A stretch of 64,000 nucleotides of DNA from Thermomicrobium sp. CFH 73360 (GTDB lineage: Bacteria > Chloroflexota > Chloroflexia > Thermomicrobiales > Thermomicrobiaceae). The stretch's first letter is position 1. Each line of letters opens with the position of its first letter. Where the stretch lies: contig NZ_JAMSLS010000003.1 of assembly GCF_023806465.1 (NCBI RefSeq), positions 62,001 to 126,000 on the forward strand, read 5' to 3'. The notes under the pieces were generated by a model. The model was not told where the DNA came from. It worked only from the letters and a program-made list of their open reading frames with translations, and did not search any database. Made by a program: the position numbers and the translations under genes. Shown in pieces: positions 1 to 8,913 of this stretch.

Positions 1-258
1 GATGACCAAGAGGTGCGGCGTGCACTGCCCGTTCGCTCCGATCTGACGGACGTGTATTCTGTCCTGCTGACCAAACTCCCAGAACAAGAGGGTGCCAATC
101 GGAAACCCGCGGTACATCGAGTCTAGGAGATCGCGCGCTCTCGTGTCCGGCCAGACAAATGGCCGCTGGAGGTCTGGTAGTGCCAGATGCCCGCTCTGGA
201 TGTCGAGCAAAAGCTTCTTGAGGGGGTATTCTGTCTTCTTGTAAAGCAGTGCGGTCAT
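1..258 (-). CDS. DUF262 (GmrSD/ParB-like nuclease) family protein, N-terminal fragment cut by the window edge
   Basis: Reading the minus strand from an ATG at 258-256 gives 86 open codons that leave the window at base 1. The visible part carries two DUF262 hallmarks: LPDLQRPFVW (residues about 33-42), the family nucleotide-binding/hydrolysis motif, and DSMYRGFPIGTLLFWE (about 52-67). A purine-rich GAGGGGAG lies about 8 bases before the ATG. DUF262 domains form the N-terminal half of GmrSD-type modification-dependent restriction enzymes and related defence proteins, but they also occur alone in proteins of unknown role. The C-terminal half, which would decide between these, is outside the window. 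Family assignment is firm; function is open. Confidence 0.85.
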   Translation of the reverse strand, partial: MTALLYKKTEYPLKKLLLDIQSGHLALPDLQRPFVWPDTRARDLLDSMYRGFPIGTLLFWEFGQQDRIHVRQIGANGQCTPHLLVI

Positions 259-817
259 GCTGTGGCTCCCCTCGATCGGCAGGACGATCCGAACAAAGAT
301 CTCGGATGGAGACGAGCTGCACAAGACCTTTCGGTGCCTGTTGCTGTTCATCTGGCCTGGCCGTGGTCAGGGCAGTACACCGACTCTCACTGCCGATCGG
401 CACCCCAAGAGCGAGCATCCGAGCCATGCCTGGTGGACGCTCCGCTTCCGACCGCTCTCCTGATTAACGTGAGGGGAGGTGATAGTCTGGACAATGACGG
501 GATCGTTGAGGCTGGCGAGAACCACCGGACTACCAAGACCGTCGTTTCCTGGTATCTGCTTCCACTCGCTGCGCTTCGTGTTCTCGTCCCCCTGCGTCTT
601 CTGTATCACCCGGCACAGCCAGCGACGGGACCCCTTCAAACATTCTGTGGATCACCGTCGTGGACCGCCCGCCGTATGGCACCGTGCAATGTCGCCCGTT
701 GAACGCTTTGCCGCTGCTTGCGCCCGTGACAGCGCCAAGTTATCCTCACTACGGCGATAACGCCCTGATATGGTACCGTAGCGGAACAGATACAGTTGAA
801 AGGGGGCGGAAGCGGCA
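259..817. other. Intergenic region, no gene recognised
   Basis: This is the divergent gap between the DUF262 gene (minus) and the permease gene (plus). Several overlapping frames are open for 60-170 codons, but none has a credible ribosome-binding site or recognisable protein motifs. It should contain the promoters of both flanking genes; I could not pick a convincing -35/-10 pair. Confidence 0.5.
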
Positions 818-2395
818 ATGTCAGTGCGACTCTTCGTCCGGCAGTCTTCGGGGCTTGTGCGCAGTATCTCGGCACTCGATGCCTTCATCGGGAATCTCTT
901 AATCATCAACCTGGTAATCACGGCGACCCAGATTGTTTTAATGCCCTGGCTCTTCCCAGGTCTCAATCTCCCCCTTTCCGTCCTGCTGACTGCACCGCTT
1001 GTCCTGCTCCCCGGGACGGTCTACCTGCTGTACGGACTCGCCATGCCACGTTCTGGTGGTGATTACGTCTACATTAGCCGGACACTCCATCCAGCGCTCG
1101 GCTTTGCAGCCAACTGTTCCGTTGTCCTCTGGAACATGTCCTGGATGGGAGCCTATGCGAACTGGGTCACGACCCAGGGAATCGCCGCGAGCCTCTCGAT
1201 CACCGGTGCCCTTTTCGGAAGCTCCGGTCTCACCGGGCTGGCCGACCGCCTGGCGACACCATGGGTGACGCTCCTCATCGGCACGCTGGTCAATGTCTTT
1301 CTTGCCCTCGTCCTGATCAGCGGACTCCGCCGTGCCCTCCTCGTTCAGCGCACCCTTTTCGTGCTCGCCTTCGCTTCGCTTGCACTCGGTGTCTTCGTTG
1401 TTGCTTTGTCCTCCCACGCGGACTTCCTTGCCCACGCACAACGCTTCTTCGACCCAGCGGCGCTCGAGCAAGCTGCTCGCCAGAGTGGGTTGGAGCTCCC
1501 CGCGTCTTGGAATGACCCGCTTCAGACGCTCTATGCGACCGGCCTCAACGCACTCGCGCTTCTCTTTATGTGGTTCGTCCAGTATGCCGGTGGCGAGATC
1601 CAAAGTGTGCGGCGCACATTGCCCCGCGCTGTGCTCGGTTCCCTCGCAGCTGGAACTGCAATGATTACGCTCATGGCCTGGGCTGCAGCAAAGACGTTCG
1701 GTCCTGATTTTCTGGCCGTCTTCAACCACGTCTTCTCCAACGCGCCTGATTCCTATCCGTTCCCTGTTGCGCCCAGTTGGCAGCTCTTGCAGAGTCTCTT
1801 AACCGAAAGTCCGCTCCTCGTCTGGCTTATGGCGGTTGCCTTCATCGCCTGGCCGATGGCCGCCATTATCATGAATCACCTGGCCAACAGTCGTTGTATG
1901 TTCGCTTGGGCCTTCGACCGCCTGCTTCCCGAGAAGCTCGCAGAGGTGAATGAGCGGACAGGGAGCCCAGTCGTCGCCGTCCTGCTCAGTGCGATCGGAG
2001 CTGAACTGTTCTTGCTGGTTTTCACCTTTTGGGGTGACACGGCTACCTTCTTCGGTGGAAGCACGCTCGGTTATCTGCTCGCTTTTGGCACCACGGCGTT
2101 GGCTGGTCTTCTCTGGCCATTCTTACGGCCGGAGTCGTTCCGGCGCTCTGCAGCTGCTGTCCGTCTGTTTGGGGTGCCGCTTCTCCCGCTCGCTGGGGCG
2201 GGAACACTCCTCTACTTCGCGTTTCTCTTCCTGGCTTTCCTCACCAACCCAGCTTTCGGGTTAGCACGGCTCGGTCTCATCGGTTTCGCACTGTACTGGC
2301 TGATCGGGCTGGTCATCTTCCTTGTCAGCTGGCAGATTCGGCGTCGTCAAGGGATCGACCTTTCCCTTGTCTACCGTGAAGTTCCGGCCGAGTGA
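818..2395 (+). CDS. APC-superfamily amino acid/polyamine permease
   Basis: A 525-residue integral membrane protein with about a dozen hydrophobic segments spread over its length. Near the N-terminus it has the APC pattern of an unwound first helix followed by a second helix and the loop MPRSGGDYVYISRTLHPALG (about residues 77-96); the PRSGGDYVYISR stretch is typical of amino-acid permeases of this superfamily. Length is usual for the family. GGGGGCGGAAG lies just before the ATG. The metallophosphoesterase gene follows after 9 bases and the tandem nitrilase gene after that, so the three are probably cotranscribed. With nitrilase-type amidohydrolases next door, uptake of an amino acid or amide is plausible, but the substrate cannot be read from sequence. 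Confidence 0.85.
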   Translation: MSVRLFVRQSSGLVRSISALDAFIGNLLIINLVITATQIVLMPWLFPGLNLPLSVLLTAPLVLLPGTVYLLYGLAMPRSGGDYVYISRTLHPALGFAANCSVVLWNMSWMGAYANWVTTQGIAASLSITGALFGSSGLTGLADRLATPWVTLLIGTLVNVFLALVLISGLRRALLVQRTLFVLAFASLALGVFVVALSSHADFLAHAQRFFDPAALEQAARQSGLELPASWNDPLQTLYATGLNALALLFMWFVQYAGGEIQSVRRTLPRAVLGSLAAGTAMITLMAWAAAKTFGPDFLAVFNHVFSNAPDSYPFPVAPSWQLLQSLLTESPLLVWLMAVAFIAWPMAAIIMNHLANSRCMFAWAFDRLLPEKLAEVNERTGSPVVAVLLSAIGAELFLLVFTFWGDTATFFGGSTLGYLLAFGTTALAGLLWPFLRPESFRRSAAAVRLFGVPLLPLAGAGTLLYFAFLFLAFLTNPAFGLARLGLIGFALYWLIGLVIFLVSWQIRRRQGIDLSLVYREVPAE

Positions 2396-2404
2396 GGTGC
2401 CCCC

Positions 2405-3394
2405 ATGCGCTGGTTCCGCCGAACGACGAGTCACCAGACGCGTTTTCGTCTCCTCTTCGCGACCGATCTGCACGGTGCCAACCTCGTCTTCCGAAAACTG
2501 GTCAACGCCGCATTGGTCTATGAGGCGAACGCTGTCCTTATTGGCGGTGACCTCACCGGAAAGGTACTGGTTCCACTCATTCGCCAGGCGCGTGGTGGCT
2601 GGCTCGTTTCAGTCGATGGGGAGACGAGACTGCTCGCCAGTGAGAGCGAGGCGGAGGCTTACACGACTGAGCTTGCCGATCGGGGTGCTTACGTCCTGCG
2701 CTGTGATCCGGAAACGTTCGAAACGCTAAAGAACGATCCGATTCGTCAGCATGAGGCCTTCCTGGCTCTCATGCGTGAGCGCCTCCTCCACTGGGGCTCG
2801 CTGGCGCGGGAACGTCTGGCACCGCGTGGGATCCGTTTCCTATGGAACTGTGGAAACGACGATCCGCTCGAGCTCGATTCACTCCTTGCTGAGGTTCCAG
2901 GTGCGGAGTTCCTTGAAGGACGTGCTCTTCCCCTTTTCGGACGTGTCTGGCTCGCCAGTGTGGGAGCCGCCAATCTCACACCATGGCACTGCCCACGCGA
3001 CATGCCCGAGGAGGAGCTCGCACGCCGCATCGACGCTGTCGCGACGCAGATCCCCAGAGAAGATCTCCCGTTTGCGATCTTCAATGTCCACTGTCCACCA
3101 TATGGAACTGGCCTCGATCTCGCGCCGCGCCTCGACGCGACGCTCAAGCCGGTGGTGGTCGGCGGTGTCGTCGAGATGGTACCGGTCGGGAGCACTGCTG
3201 TCCGAGCGGCGATCGAGCTTTATCAGCCGCAGCTGTCCCTGCACGGCCACATCCACGAGTCGCGTGGTGCTCAGCGGCTCGGACGCACCCTCTGCCTCAA
3301 CCCCGGCAGTGAGTATCAGGACGGAGTTCTGCGCGCTGCCGTGGTCGACTTCGAGGACGAGACCGTGCGAAACTACCTGCTGGTGAGCGCCTAA
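2405..3394 (+). CDS. Metallophosphoesterase (calcineurin-like) family protein
   Basis: A 329-residue soluble protein. Metal-ligand motifs of the calcineurin-like phosphoesterase fold occur in order: FATDLHGANL (DxH, about residues 19-28), GGDLTG (about 48-53), WNCGNDD (GND, about 150-156), FNVHCPPYGTG (about 226-236) and LHGHIHES (GHxH, about 279-286). It should therefore hydrolyse a phosphomonoester or phosphodiester using two metal ions; the substrate is unknown. It starts 9 bases after the permease stop and ends 19 bases before the nitrilase gene. The region between motifs 2 and 3 is longer than in minimal family members (an insert of about 70 residues, 60-130), which may be substrate-specific. 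Confidence 0.85.
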   Translation: MRWFRRTTSHQTRFRLLFATDLHGANLVFRKLVNAALVYEANAVLIGGDLTGKVLVPLIRQARGGWLVSVDGETRLLASESEAEAYTTELADRGAYVLRCDPETFETLKNDPIRQHEAFLALMRERLLHWGSLARERLAPRGIRFLWNCGNDDPLELDSLLAEVPGAEFLEGRALPLFGRVWLASVGAANLTPWHCPRDMPEEELARRIDAVATQIPREDLPFAIFNVHCPPYGTGLDLAPRLDATLKPVVVGGVVEMVPVGSTAVRAAIELYQPQLSLHGHIHESRGAQRLGRTLCLNPGSEYQDGVLRAAVVDFEDETVRNYLLVSA

Positions 3395-3413
3395 GTTTGC
3401 TGGAGGAAGCGTT

Positions 3414-5231
3414 GTGCTGACACGCTACTGCGTCGCCGCGATCCAGTTCGAGCCGGTCTTCGCCGCCAAGGAACGCAACGTCGAACGTCTGCTTGCACTT
3501 TGTGCCGAAGCAGCGCGGGGCGGTGCGCGCCTTCTCGTAACGCCCGAGATGGCAACGACTGGCTACTGCTGGTATGACCGGGCGGAAATTGCTCCCTTTG
3601 TCGAGCCGATTCCCGGGCCGACGACCGAGCGCTTCGTGATGCTCGCGCGTGAACACAACTGTTTTCTCGTGTTGGGTCTACCTGAGGTTGATCCCCGGAC
3701 AGGAATCTTTTACAACAGCGCCGCGTTTCTTGGGCCTTCTGGGGTCATCGGCGTCTACCGTAAGACACATAGTTTCATCAGTGAGCCCAAGTGGGCGAAG
3801 GACGGTGATCGCGGCTTCCCAGTCTGGGAGACGGAGCTCGGGCGCATCGGCATCCTCATCTGTATGGACGCTGATTACTTCGAGCCTGCACGGATCCTCG
3901 CGCTTCAGGGTGCCGATATTCTCTGCTTCCCGACCAATTGGCTGCTCGAAAAAGGCCCTGGGGCAGCGTGGATGGCACGGGCGTTCGAGAACGGTTGCTA
4001 CCTGATTGCGGCTGATCGGTATGGCTGCGAGCGCGGTGTGCAGTTCTCCGGTGGCTCGGCCATTATCGATCCGGACGGCCGGATCCAGTCGCGGCTCGAT
4101 ACCGGGGACGGGATCGTTTATGGAGCGGTGGATCTTAAGCGTGCCTGGGAGAAACGGTTTCCCGGAGCGACGACGTCAGACAAGCTCCTCGCACGGCGTC
4201 CAGAGTTCTACGATACGCTGACGCTCAATGCCTACCTCTGGAACCCGCTCGAGTTCCATGGGCTCTATGGCCACCGCCCACTCCCGCCTGGTCGGCGAAG
4301 CCGCGTCGCGGTTGTCCAGTTGCAGCCGCTCTCTGGGGCGTTCGCGGGAAATCTTGCAGCGATCGAGCGAGCGTTGGAGACCCTGCCGCGTGGGACGCGC
4401 CTCGTCGTCTTCCCTGAATATGCGCTCACGGGTGTTCCGCACGACGCCGATGAGGCCGCACGGCTCGCGCTTCCCGTGGCGGATGCGGTCACTGCGCTCC
4501 ATCGCCTCGCCCGCCGGTGTCGGACGGTCGTTGCAGCAGGCTTCCTCGAGCGCCTTCCTGATGGCGTTGCCTCGAGCGTCGTTTTGGTCGGTCCGCGCGG
4601 ACTCCTCGCGGCTTATCGGAAGACACATGTCGTCGGCTGGGAGCGCGCGTTCCTGACGTCGGGGAATGCGCGGCCACCAGTTGTCGATCTCCCGCTTGGC
4701 CGCGTCGGGCTGATCCTCGGAAGCGACCTCTGTTTTCCCGAAATCATCCGGGTGCTCGCCCTGGACGGTTGTGATCTCATTGTTGCTCCTGCCGGACCGC
4801 TCCTTCCGCCGGTCCAGGGCTTGGGACCGACTGCGGTTCCACTGCACGCACCAGCCGTCACAGCAGACGACCCAACGCATTTTCACCTAGCACGTGTGCG
4901 CGCGTTTGAAAATGCCACCTATATCGCCTATGCGGCACTCCCACAGCCGGAGGGTACTGGCTGGAGTGGACTGTTCGGACCAGAGCCCCAGACACGACCC
5001 CTGGAGCAACTCGTTGAGCCGACTGTGACGGGCGTGACTGTGGGAACAGTGGACACCACAAGTCGCTCCGCTCGTTTCCCTACCAACCCGGTACGCGCGA
5101 AGGAGCTTCTGCGGATGCGGCAACCGCATCTCTACGATTGCCTGCAACTCGCGTGCAACACCGAGAGTGTTTCCTTCAATTTTACCAGTGCGTCACCGGT
5201 CCACGCTGCCGATCCCGCAACGTCACGCTGA
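3414..5231 (+). CDS. Tandem nitrilase (carbon-nitrogen hydrolase) protein with a degenerate second domain
   Basis: A 605-residue protein made of two complete carbon-nitrogen hydrolase domains (about 1-285 and 296-580), starting at a GTG preceded by GGAGGAAG. Domain 1 has the full catalytic set: Glu45 in TPEMATTG, Lys117 in YRKTH and Cys150 in ILICMDADYF. Domain 2 keeps Glu335 (FPEYALTG) and Lys403 (YRKTH), but at the nucleophile position it reads LILGSDLCFPE, so Gly436 replaces cysteine. A cysteine occurs four residues later where family members usually have Arg. Domain 1 is probably an active amidase/nitrilase and domain 2 a non-catalytic or rewired partner; nitrilases normally dimerise, so the fusion may mimic an asymmetric dimer. 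It is convergent with and overlaps the arsenate reductase gene by 50 bases. Confidence 0.88.
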   Translation: MLTRYCVAAIQFEPVFAAKERNVERLLALCAEAARGGARLLVTPEMATTGYCWYDRAEIAPFVEPIPGPTTERFVMLAREHNCFLVLGLPEVDPRTGIFYNSAAFLGPSGVIGVYRKTHSFISEPKWAKDGDRGFPVWETELGRIGILICMDADYFEPARILALQGADILCFPTNWLLEKGPGAAWMARAFENGCYLIAADRYGCERGVQFSGGSAIIDPDGRIQSRLDTGDGIVYGAVDLKRAWEKRFPGATTSDKLLARRPEFYDTLTLNAYLWNPLEFHGLYGHRPLPPGRRSRVAVVQLQPLSGAFAGNLAAIERALETLPRGTRLVVFPEYALTGVPHDADEAARLALPVADAVTALHRLARRCRTVVAAGFLERLPDGVASSVVLVGPRGLLAAYRKTHVVGWERAFLTSGNARPPVVDLPLGRVGLILGSDLCFPEIIRVLALDGCDLIVAPAGPLLPPVQGLGPTAVPLHAPAVTADDPTHFHLARVRAFENATYIAYAALPQPEGTGWSGLFGPEPQTRPLEQLVEPTVTGVTVGTVDTTSRSARFPTNPVRAKELLRMRQPHLYDCLQLACNTESVSFNFTSASPVHAADPATSR

Positions 5232-5643
5232 CCCACAACCGCAGCCGTTGGGCGAGGGCGTCTCGCACTTGCCGAAACGCTTCCAACTTCTCCTCCTCAT
5301 TCCCCTCAACCGCCGCCGGATCGGGAAAGGACCAATGAATCTGCTCACCACCCGGAAAGACGGGGCAACGTTCTCGTGCCTGGTCGCAAACGGTGATCAC
5401 ATAGTCAAAGGTCTGTCCCAGGAACTCCTCAACTGATTTTGCGCGGAGCCCACCGGTGTGAATGCCAAGTTCCTCAAGCACGCGGATCGTCAGCGGGTGG
5501 ACCGCGGTTGGCTCTGTCCCGGCGGAGTACACCTCAACCGCCTCGCCCGCCATCCAGCGCAACAGCGCTTCGGCCATCTGTGAGCGCGCGGCATTGTGCG
5601 TGCAAACCACCAGCACGCGGATCGGTTTCTCGCCTTTTCCCAC
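5182..5643 (-). CDS. arsC: Arsenate reductase, thioredoxin-coupled low-molecular-weight phosphatase type
   Basis: A protein of about 153 residues of the LMW protein-tyrosine-phosphatase fold. It has the P-loop VVCTHNAARSQMAEALL (CX5R nucleophile loop near the N-terminus), then VCDQARERCP with the two extra cysteines six residues apart, and WSFPDP containing the general-acid Asp. Together these match the thioredoxin-recycled ArsC of Gram-positive type, which reduces arsenate to arsenite for export. I chose the GTG at 5643-5641 because AAGGGGGAGG precedes it at normal spacing; an ATG at 5709 would add 22 residues with no ribosome-binding site. The 3' end overlaps the nitrilase gene. No arsenite pump is adjacent; an ArsP-like permease lies 31 kb away. 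Confidence 0.88.
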   Translation of the reverse strand: MGKGEKPIRVLVVCTHNAARSQMAEALLRWMAGEAVEVYSAGTEPTAVHPLTIRVLEELGIHTGGLRAKSVEEFLGQTFDYVITVCDQARERCPVFPGGEQIHWSFPDPAAVEGNEEEKLEAFRQVRDALAQRLRLWVSVTLRDRQRGPVTHW

Positions 5644-5776
5644 TATCCTCCCCCTTGACTCATTTGGCTTCCCCGTCTGGAGTGTTTCAAGCCTCGTGTG
5701 ACCATCCATTGCAAAATCGTGAACACTGGTTGGTCAGGAACTCGTGGTACGCTCGCAGTAGCGCCGACTCGGGAGA

Positions 5777-6175
5777 ATGACGACGATGTCGAATCTCCAA
5801 CGGACAGCCAGTGCAGATCAGGCGATCGAACGCTGGCTCAAGCACGCGGTCGATCGACTCGTCAGGACGCTCGATCCAGAGCGGATCCTCCTCTTCGGCT
5901 CCTTTGCTCGCGGCACAGCAGGACGACGTTCGGATCTTGATCTCATCATCGTGTGGGATACCGAACTCGCCCCACTCGAGCGAATCGGGCGTGCGCTCGA
6001 ACTCCTCTCTGATGCTCCGCGCCCCGTCGATGTGTTGGTCTATACTCCCCGTGAATTTCTGGAGCGCGCTGACCTTCCGTTCCTCCGCGGCGTTCTGCAG
6101 GAGGCGAGAGTCCTCTATGAGCGTGGAGAAGCGACGACAGGAGGCGACACGCTGGCTCCGGCAAGCTGCGGATGA
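5777..6175 (+). CDS. MNT-type nucleotidyltransferase (minimal antitoxin-like partner of the HEPN gene)
   Basis: A 132-residue protein with the minimal nucleotidyltransferase signature LLFGSFARGTAGRRSDLDL (GSxxRG followed by SDxDL; residues about 35-53) and a third acidic strand at PRPVDVLVYTP. These are the Mg-binding aspartates of the DNA-polymerase-beta superfamily. It is followed by, and overlaps by 59 bases, a HEPN-domain gene, giving the MNT-HEPN order. In characterised pairs of this kind the MNT protein AMPylates or otherwise neutralises the HEPN ribonuclease. Start is the ATG of ATGACGACG after GGGAGA. Confidence 0.88.
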   Translation: MTTMSNLQRTASADQAIERWLKHAVDRLVRTLDPERILLFGSFARGTAGRRSDLDLIIVWDTELAPLERIGRALELLSDAPRPVDVLVYTPREFLERADLPFLRGVLQEARVLYERGEATTGGDTLAPASCG

Positions 6176-6524
6176 TCTCGAAGCGGCACAGGCGCTGTAC
6201 GATGCCAACAAGTTCGCTCAGGCATGCTTCTTTGCTCAGCAAGCAGCGGAGAAGGCATTGAAGGCGCTGTGGTACGCGCTCGACCTCGACCCCTGGGGGC
6301 ATTCGGTGACTCGCCTGATCGACGAGCTCCCAGAGGAGTTTCGGCGGTCTCTCTCGTCTCATCGCGATGCGGCACTGGCACTTGACAAACTGTATGTTCC
6401 GACTCGTTATCCTGACGCGCTTGGTGTGTTAACGCCGGCCGAGGCCTACACACGCGCAGAGGCGGAGCGTGCCGTTTCTGATGCCTGGGCGATCCTCATC
6501 GCGGTACGTGAAATGCTCGCGTGA
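6117..6524 (+). CDS. HEPN-domain protein, putative ribonuclease toxin of an MNT-HEPN pair
   Basis: A 135-residue helical protein starting at ATG 6117, inside the 3' end of the MNT gene in a different frame. The N-terminal helix pair (RWLRQAADDLEAAQ then FAQACFFAQQAAEKALKAL, about 12-50) is the classic HEPN helical hairpin. The RX4H motif follows as RSLSSH (about 80-85), the signature of metal-independent RNase HEPN domains. The 59-base overlap implies translational coupling. Known families pair MNT and HEPN as a type II or type VII toxin-antitoxin; whether this one is toxic is untested. Some HEPN/MNT pairs are not toxins, so a housekeeping role remains possible. Confidence 0.88.
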   Translation: MSVEKRRQEATRWLRQAADDLEAAQALYDANKFAQACFFAQQAAEKALKALWYALDLDPWGHSVTRLIDELPEEFRRSLSSHRDAALALDKLYVPTRYPDALGVLTPAEAYTRAEAERAVSDAWAILIAVREMLA

Positions 6525-6749
6525 ATCCGTCTCGACCCGCATCCGCCGGCTGGAGCCGTGGTGACCGACTGGATCGCGAGCGCTCCTGCAGTGCAGAACG
6601 ATGCTGCACTGAGCGACCGGCAATGTGCCACGCATCAGTCACGCCGACGTGTGCTAGGTCCTGCTCCTCGGACCTTGTTGCGGTACGCTTCCTAAGTCAA
6701 TCATGATTGTTCCACTCTGTGCAGGGAAGGAAGCGTGAGAGGGGTACGA

Positions 6750-7166
6750 ATGTCTGAGGCACATGATCCACAGCATGCACCTGCCCGCAAGCGGAACATC
6801 CGGCGTTCTTCACAACCTCCTGAACGCGCCAGTATCGAGGCAGCGGTGCGCGAGAAGATCGCCGCGATGCCTGAGCCCTGGCGGACAATCGGCGAGCGGT
6901 TGGATGCCTTGATCCGGTCCACTGCGCCCGAGCTTGTCCCGCGTCTCTGGTACGGCATGCCTGCCTATGCCAAGGCAGGCAAGGTTGTCTGTTTCTTTCG
7001 TGCTCCCGACCGGTTCGACGAGCGGTACCTCACGCTCGGCTTCACGGATGCTGCACAGCTTGACGAGGGCGTCATGTGGCCAACGTCCTATGCTCTCACC
7101 GACCTCACACCGAGTGAGGAGGAACGCATCGTCGCGCTGGTTCGGCGTGCGGTCGCTGGTGGTTGA
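6750..7166 (+). CDS. DUF1801 (YdhG-like) domain protein
   Basis: A protein of about 138 residues. The segment around residues 45-130 resembles the DUF1801/YdhG fold: [22 protein letters not shown] with a central PAY motif, followed by the [15 protein letters not shown] strand and a C-terminal helix [13 protein letters not shown]. The N-terminal 30 residues are basic and probably disordered. I chose the ATG at 6750 because AGAGGGG sits about 6 bases upstream; a GTG at 6735 would overlap that site. Family members have been linked to iron handling in Bacillus (frataxin-like) but most are uncharacterised. It stands alone, with 225 bases upstream. Confidence 0.75.
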   Translation: MSEAHDPQHAPARKRNIRRSSQPPERASIEAAVREKIAAMPEPWRTIGERLDALIRSTAPELVPRLWYGMPAYAKAGKVVCFFRAPDRFDERYLTLGFTDAAQLDEGVMWPTSYALTDLTPSEEERIVALVRRAVAGG

Positions 7167-7665
7167 GCGGACCGTGCTCACACGGGAGATGGGACTGCAC
7201 TCGGGGTGCCGTTACCTGGCAAACAGAATCGACGCGTGGGAGCGGGGTAGATCGTCCCAAAACGCTGAGCTCGTGCTCCAGATGGTTCTCGAGACGCGGG
7301 ATAAGGAGTCAGTGGGGCTGGGGAAAGAGCGAGCTTCCTACGTGGGTGTGGAGGAGCATGGTTCCCCCTCGCTTTGGACGCCATGGCAGAATGGAGCGAC
7401 AACCAACAGTGCTTCGGTAATGAGTGGATGGCCGTCTGCTCGTATGACGCAGGGATGAACCACGTCGTGTGCGGTTTTGCAAGGGGGATGCGAAAGACAC
7501 GCGGGCCCCCCGGAGGCGTGCATTTGCTCTGGACGTCGTGCGGTCTTGCCTCCGGTCGAGTCGCCTACCCGTGGGTGAGCTTTCCCCAACACTGGTGCCC
7601 TACGAAAGTACCGCCGCCGTCGTGTTGATTCGACCCTGACAGACTTGTCGCTTCTCTACCATGCG
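7167..7665. other. Intergenic region, no gene recognised
   Basis: About 500 bases between the DUF1801 gene and the MFS transporter. The open frames overlap one another on both strands, lack ribosome-binding sites and show no protein motif. I see no clear hairpin terminator after the DUF1801 stop. Confidence 0.5.
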
Positions 7666-8913
7666 ATGATGTCCCGGGAGACAGTGGTGCTGTACCAGCG
7701 TGACCGCGGCTATGCCTGGGTGATTGTTGGCACGCTCGCGCTGACGGAGACGGTTTCTTGGGGCGTGCTCTACTACGGATTTCCTGTCTTCCTTCTACCC
7801 ATGGAGCGCGAACTCGGGGAGTCGCGTGCCAGTTTTACCGGTGCATTCTCTCTCGCCCTGCTCCTCTCTGGGCTGGCCGCACCGCTGGTTGGTCGCATAC
7901 TCGACCGTGCTGGCCCGCGCTGGCCGATGACGCTCGGCTCGCTTCTTGCCACACTGCTCGTTCTTGCTTGGTCGCGTATTCAGGCACTACCTGCGTTCTA
8001 CGCGCTCTGGGCCGGTCTTGGACTTGCCATGGCACTCGTCCTTTACGAGCCGGCCTTTGCCACGCTCGCGAAGTGGTTCGAGCACCGTCGGCGGTTGGCA
8101 ATCACGGTTCTCACGCTTGTTGGTGGACTTGCCTCTGTCATCTTTACTCCGTTCAACACCTGGCTCGTCAGCCTCCTCGGCTGGCGTGCTGCGTTGGTCG
8201 CCCTCGCTGGATTGTTGTTCGTTGCCACAGCTCTGCCGCATGCGCTGCTGCTTCGTGCACCACCTGATCACCGTCCTGTCGGCCGGGAAACGCCGGTTTC
8301 CAATGTTCGCGCAGTGCTCCGCACCCCCACATTTTGGGCACTGAGCACGGCGTTGACACTCGCCGCGCTGGTGACGGTTGCTGTGAACGTGCATCTTCTC
8401 CCGTACCTTCAGGAACGCGGCTTCACGCCTGCCTTTGCTGCGACTGCAACCGGTCTGGTCGGCCTGATGCAAATTCCAGGGCGCTTACTCGTCGCACCGC
8501 TCGGTCGCTGGCTGTCTCACCGGACGTTGACGACCGCAGTCTTCCTCGTTCAAGGTGGTGCCTTGCTTCTCTTGCTCCTTCCCAATGGCAGGGAGGCTGT
8601 CGTCCTTGGGTTTGTCGTAGCGTTCGGGATGGCCAACGGGATGATTACGATCTTGCGGGCCGCACGTCCCGCCGAACTCTTTGGTAGTACCTCCTATGGT
8701 GTCATCGCTGGCACGATGACGCTCCCCATGACGTTGGCGCGTGCAGCGGCGCCCCTCGGTGTCGGCACACTCTATACGGTTTTTGGGCACTATGAACCGG
8801 TCTGGTGGGGCCTTGTCCTCGTCGGATGTATCTCGGCACTGGCGGCAGCGGTGGCCGAGTCCACTGCCGGGCGCACGCTCTCGCCCGCACTGCATTCATC
8901 CGAGCCGGAGTAG
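7666..8913 (+). CDS. Major facilitator superfamily transporter
   Basis: About 415 residues with twelve predicted membrane segments in two halves. The MFS motif between helices 2 and 3 is present as GRILDRAGPRWPM (about residues 85-97). A poorly charged central loop with RAPPDHRPVGRE (about 200-211) separates the two halves. The general pattern resembles the monocarboxylate/oxalate-formate antiporter branch, but no substrate can be named. The start is uncertain: the frame is open from a TTG at 7645, and tandem ATGs occur at 7666 and 7669; none has a clear ribosome-binding site. The 3' end overlaps the convergent ABC permease gene by 18 bases. Confidence 0.82.
   Translation: MMSRETVVLYQRDRGYAWVIVGTLALTETVSWGVLYYGFPVFLLPMERELGESRASFTGAFSLALLLSGLAAPLVGRILDRAGPRWPMTLGSLLATLLVLAWSRIQALPAFYALWAGLGLAMALVLYEPAFATLAKWFEHRRRLAITVLTLVGGLASVIFTPFNTWLVSLLGWRAALVALAGLLFVATALPHALLLRAPPDHRPVGRETPVSNVRAVLRTPTFWALSTALTLAALVTVAVNVHLLPYLQERGFTPAFAATATGLVGLMQIPGRLLVAPLGRWLSHRTLTTAVFLVQGGALLLLLLPNGREAVVLGFVVAFGMANGMITILRAARPAELFGSTSYGVIAGTMTLPMTLARAAAPLGVGTLYTVFGHYEPVWWGLVLVGCISALAAAVAESTAGRTLSPALHSSEPE

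Noticed and set aside
187-702. 171-codon plus-strand frame near the left edge
   Set aside because: It overlaps the convincing DUF262 start on the other strand and has no motif or ribosome-binding site.
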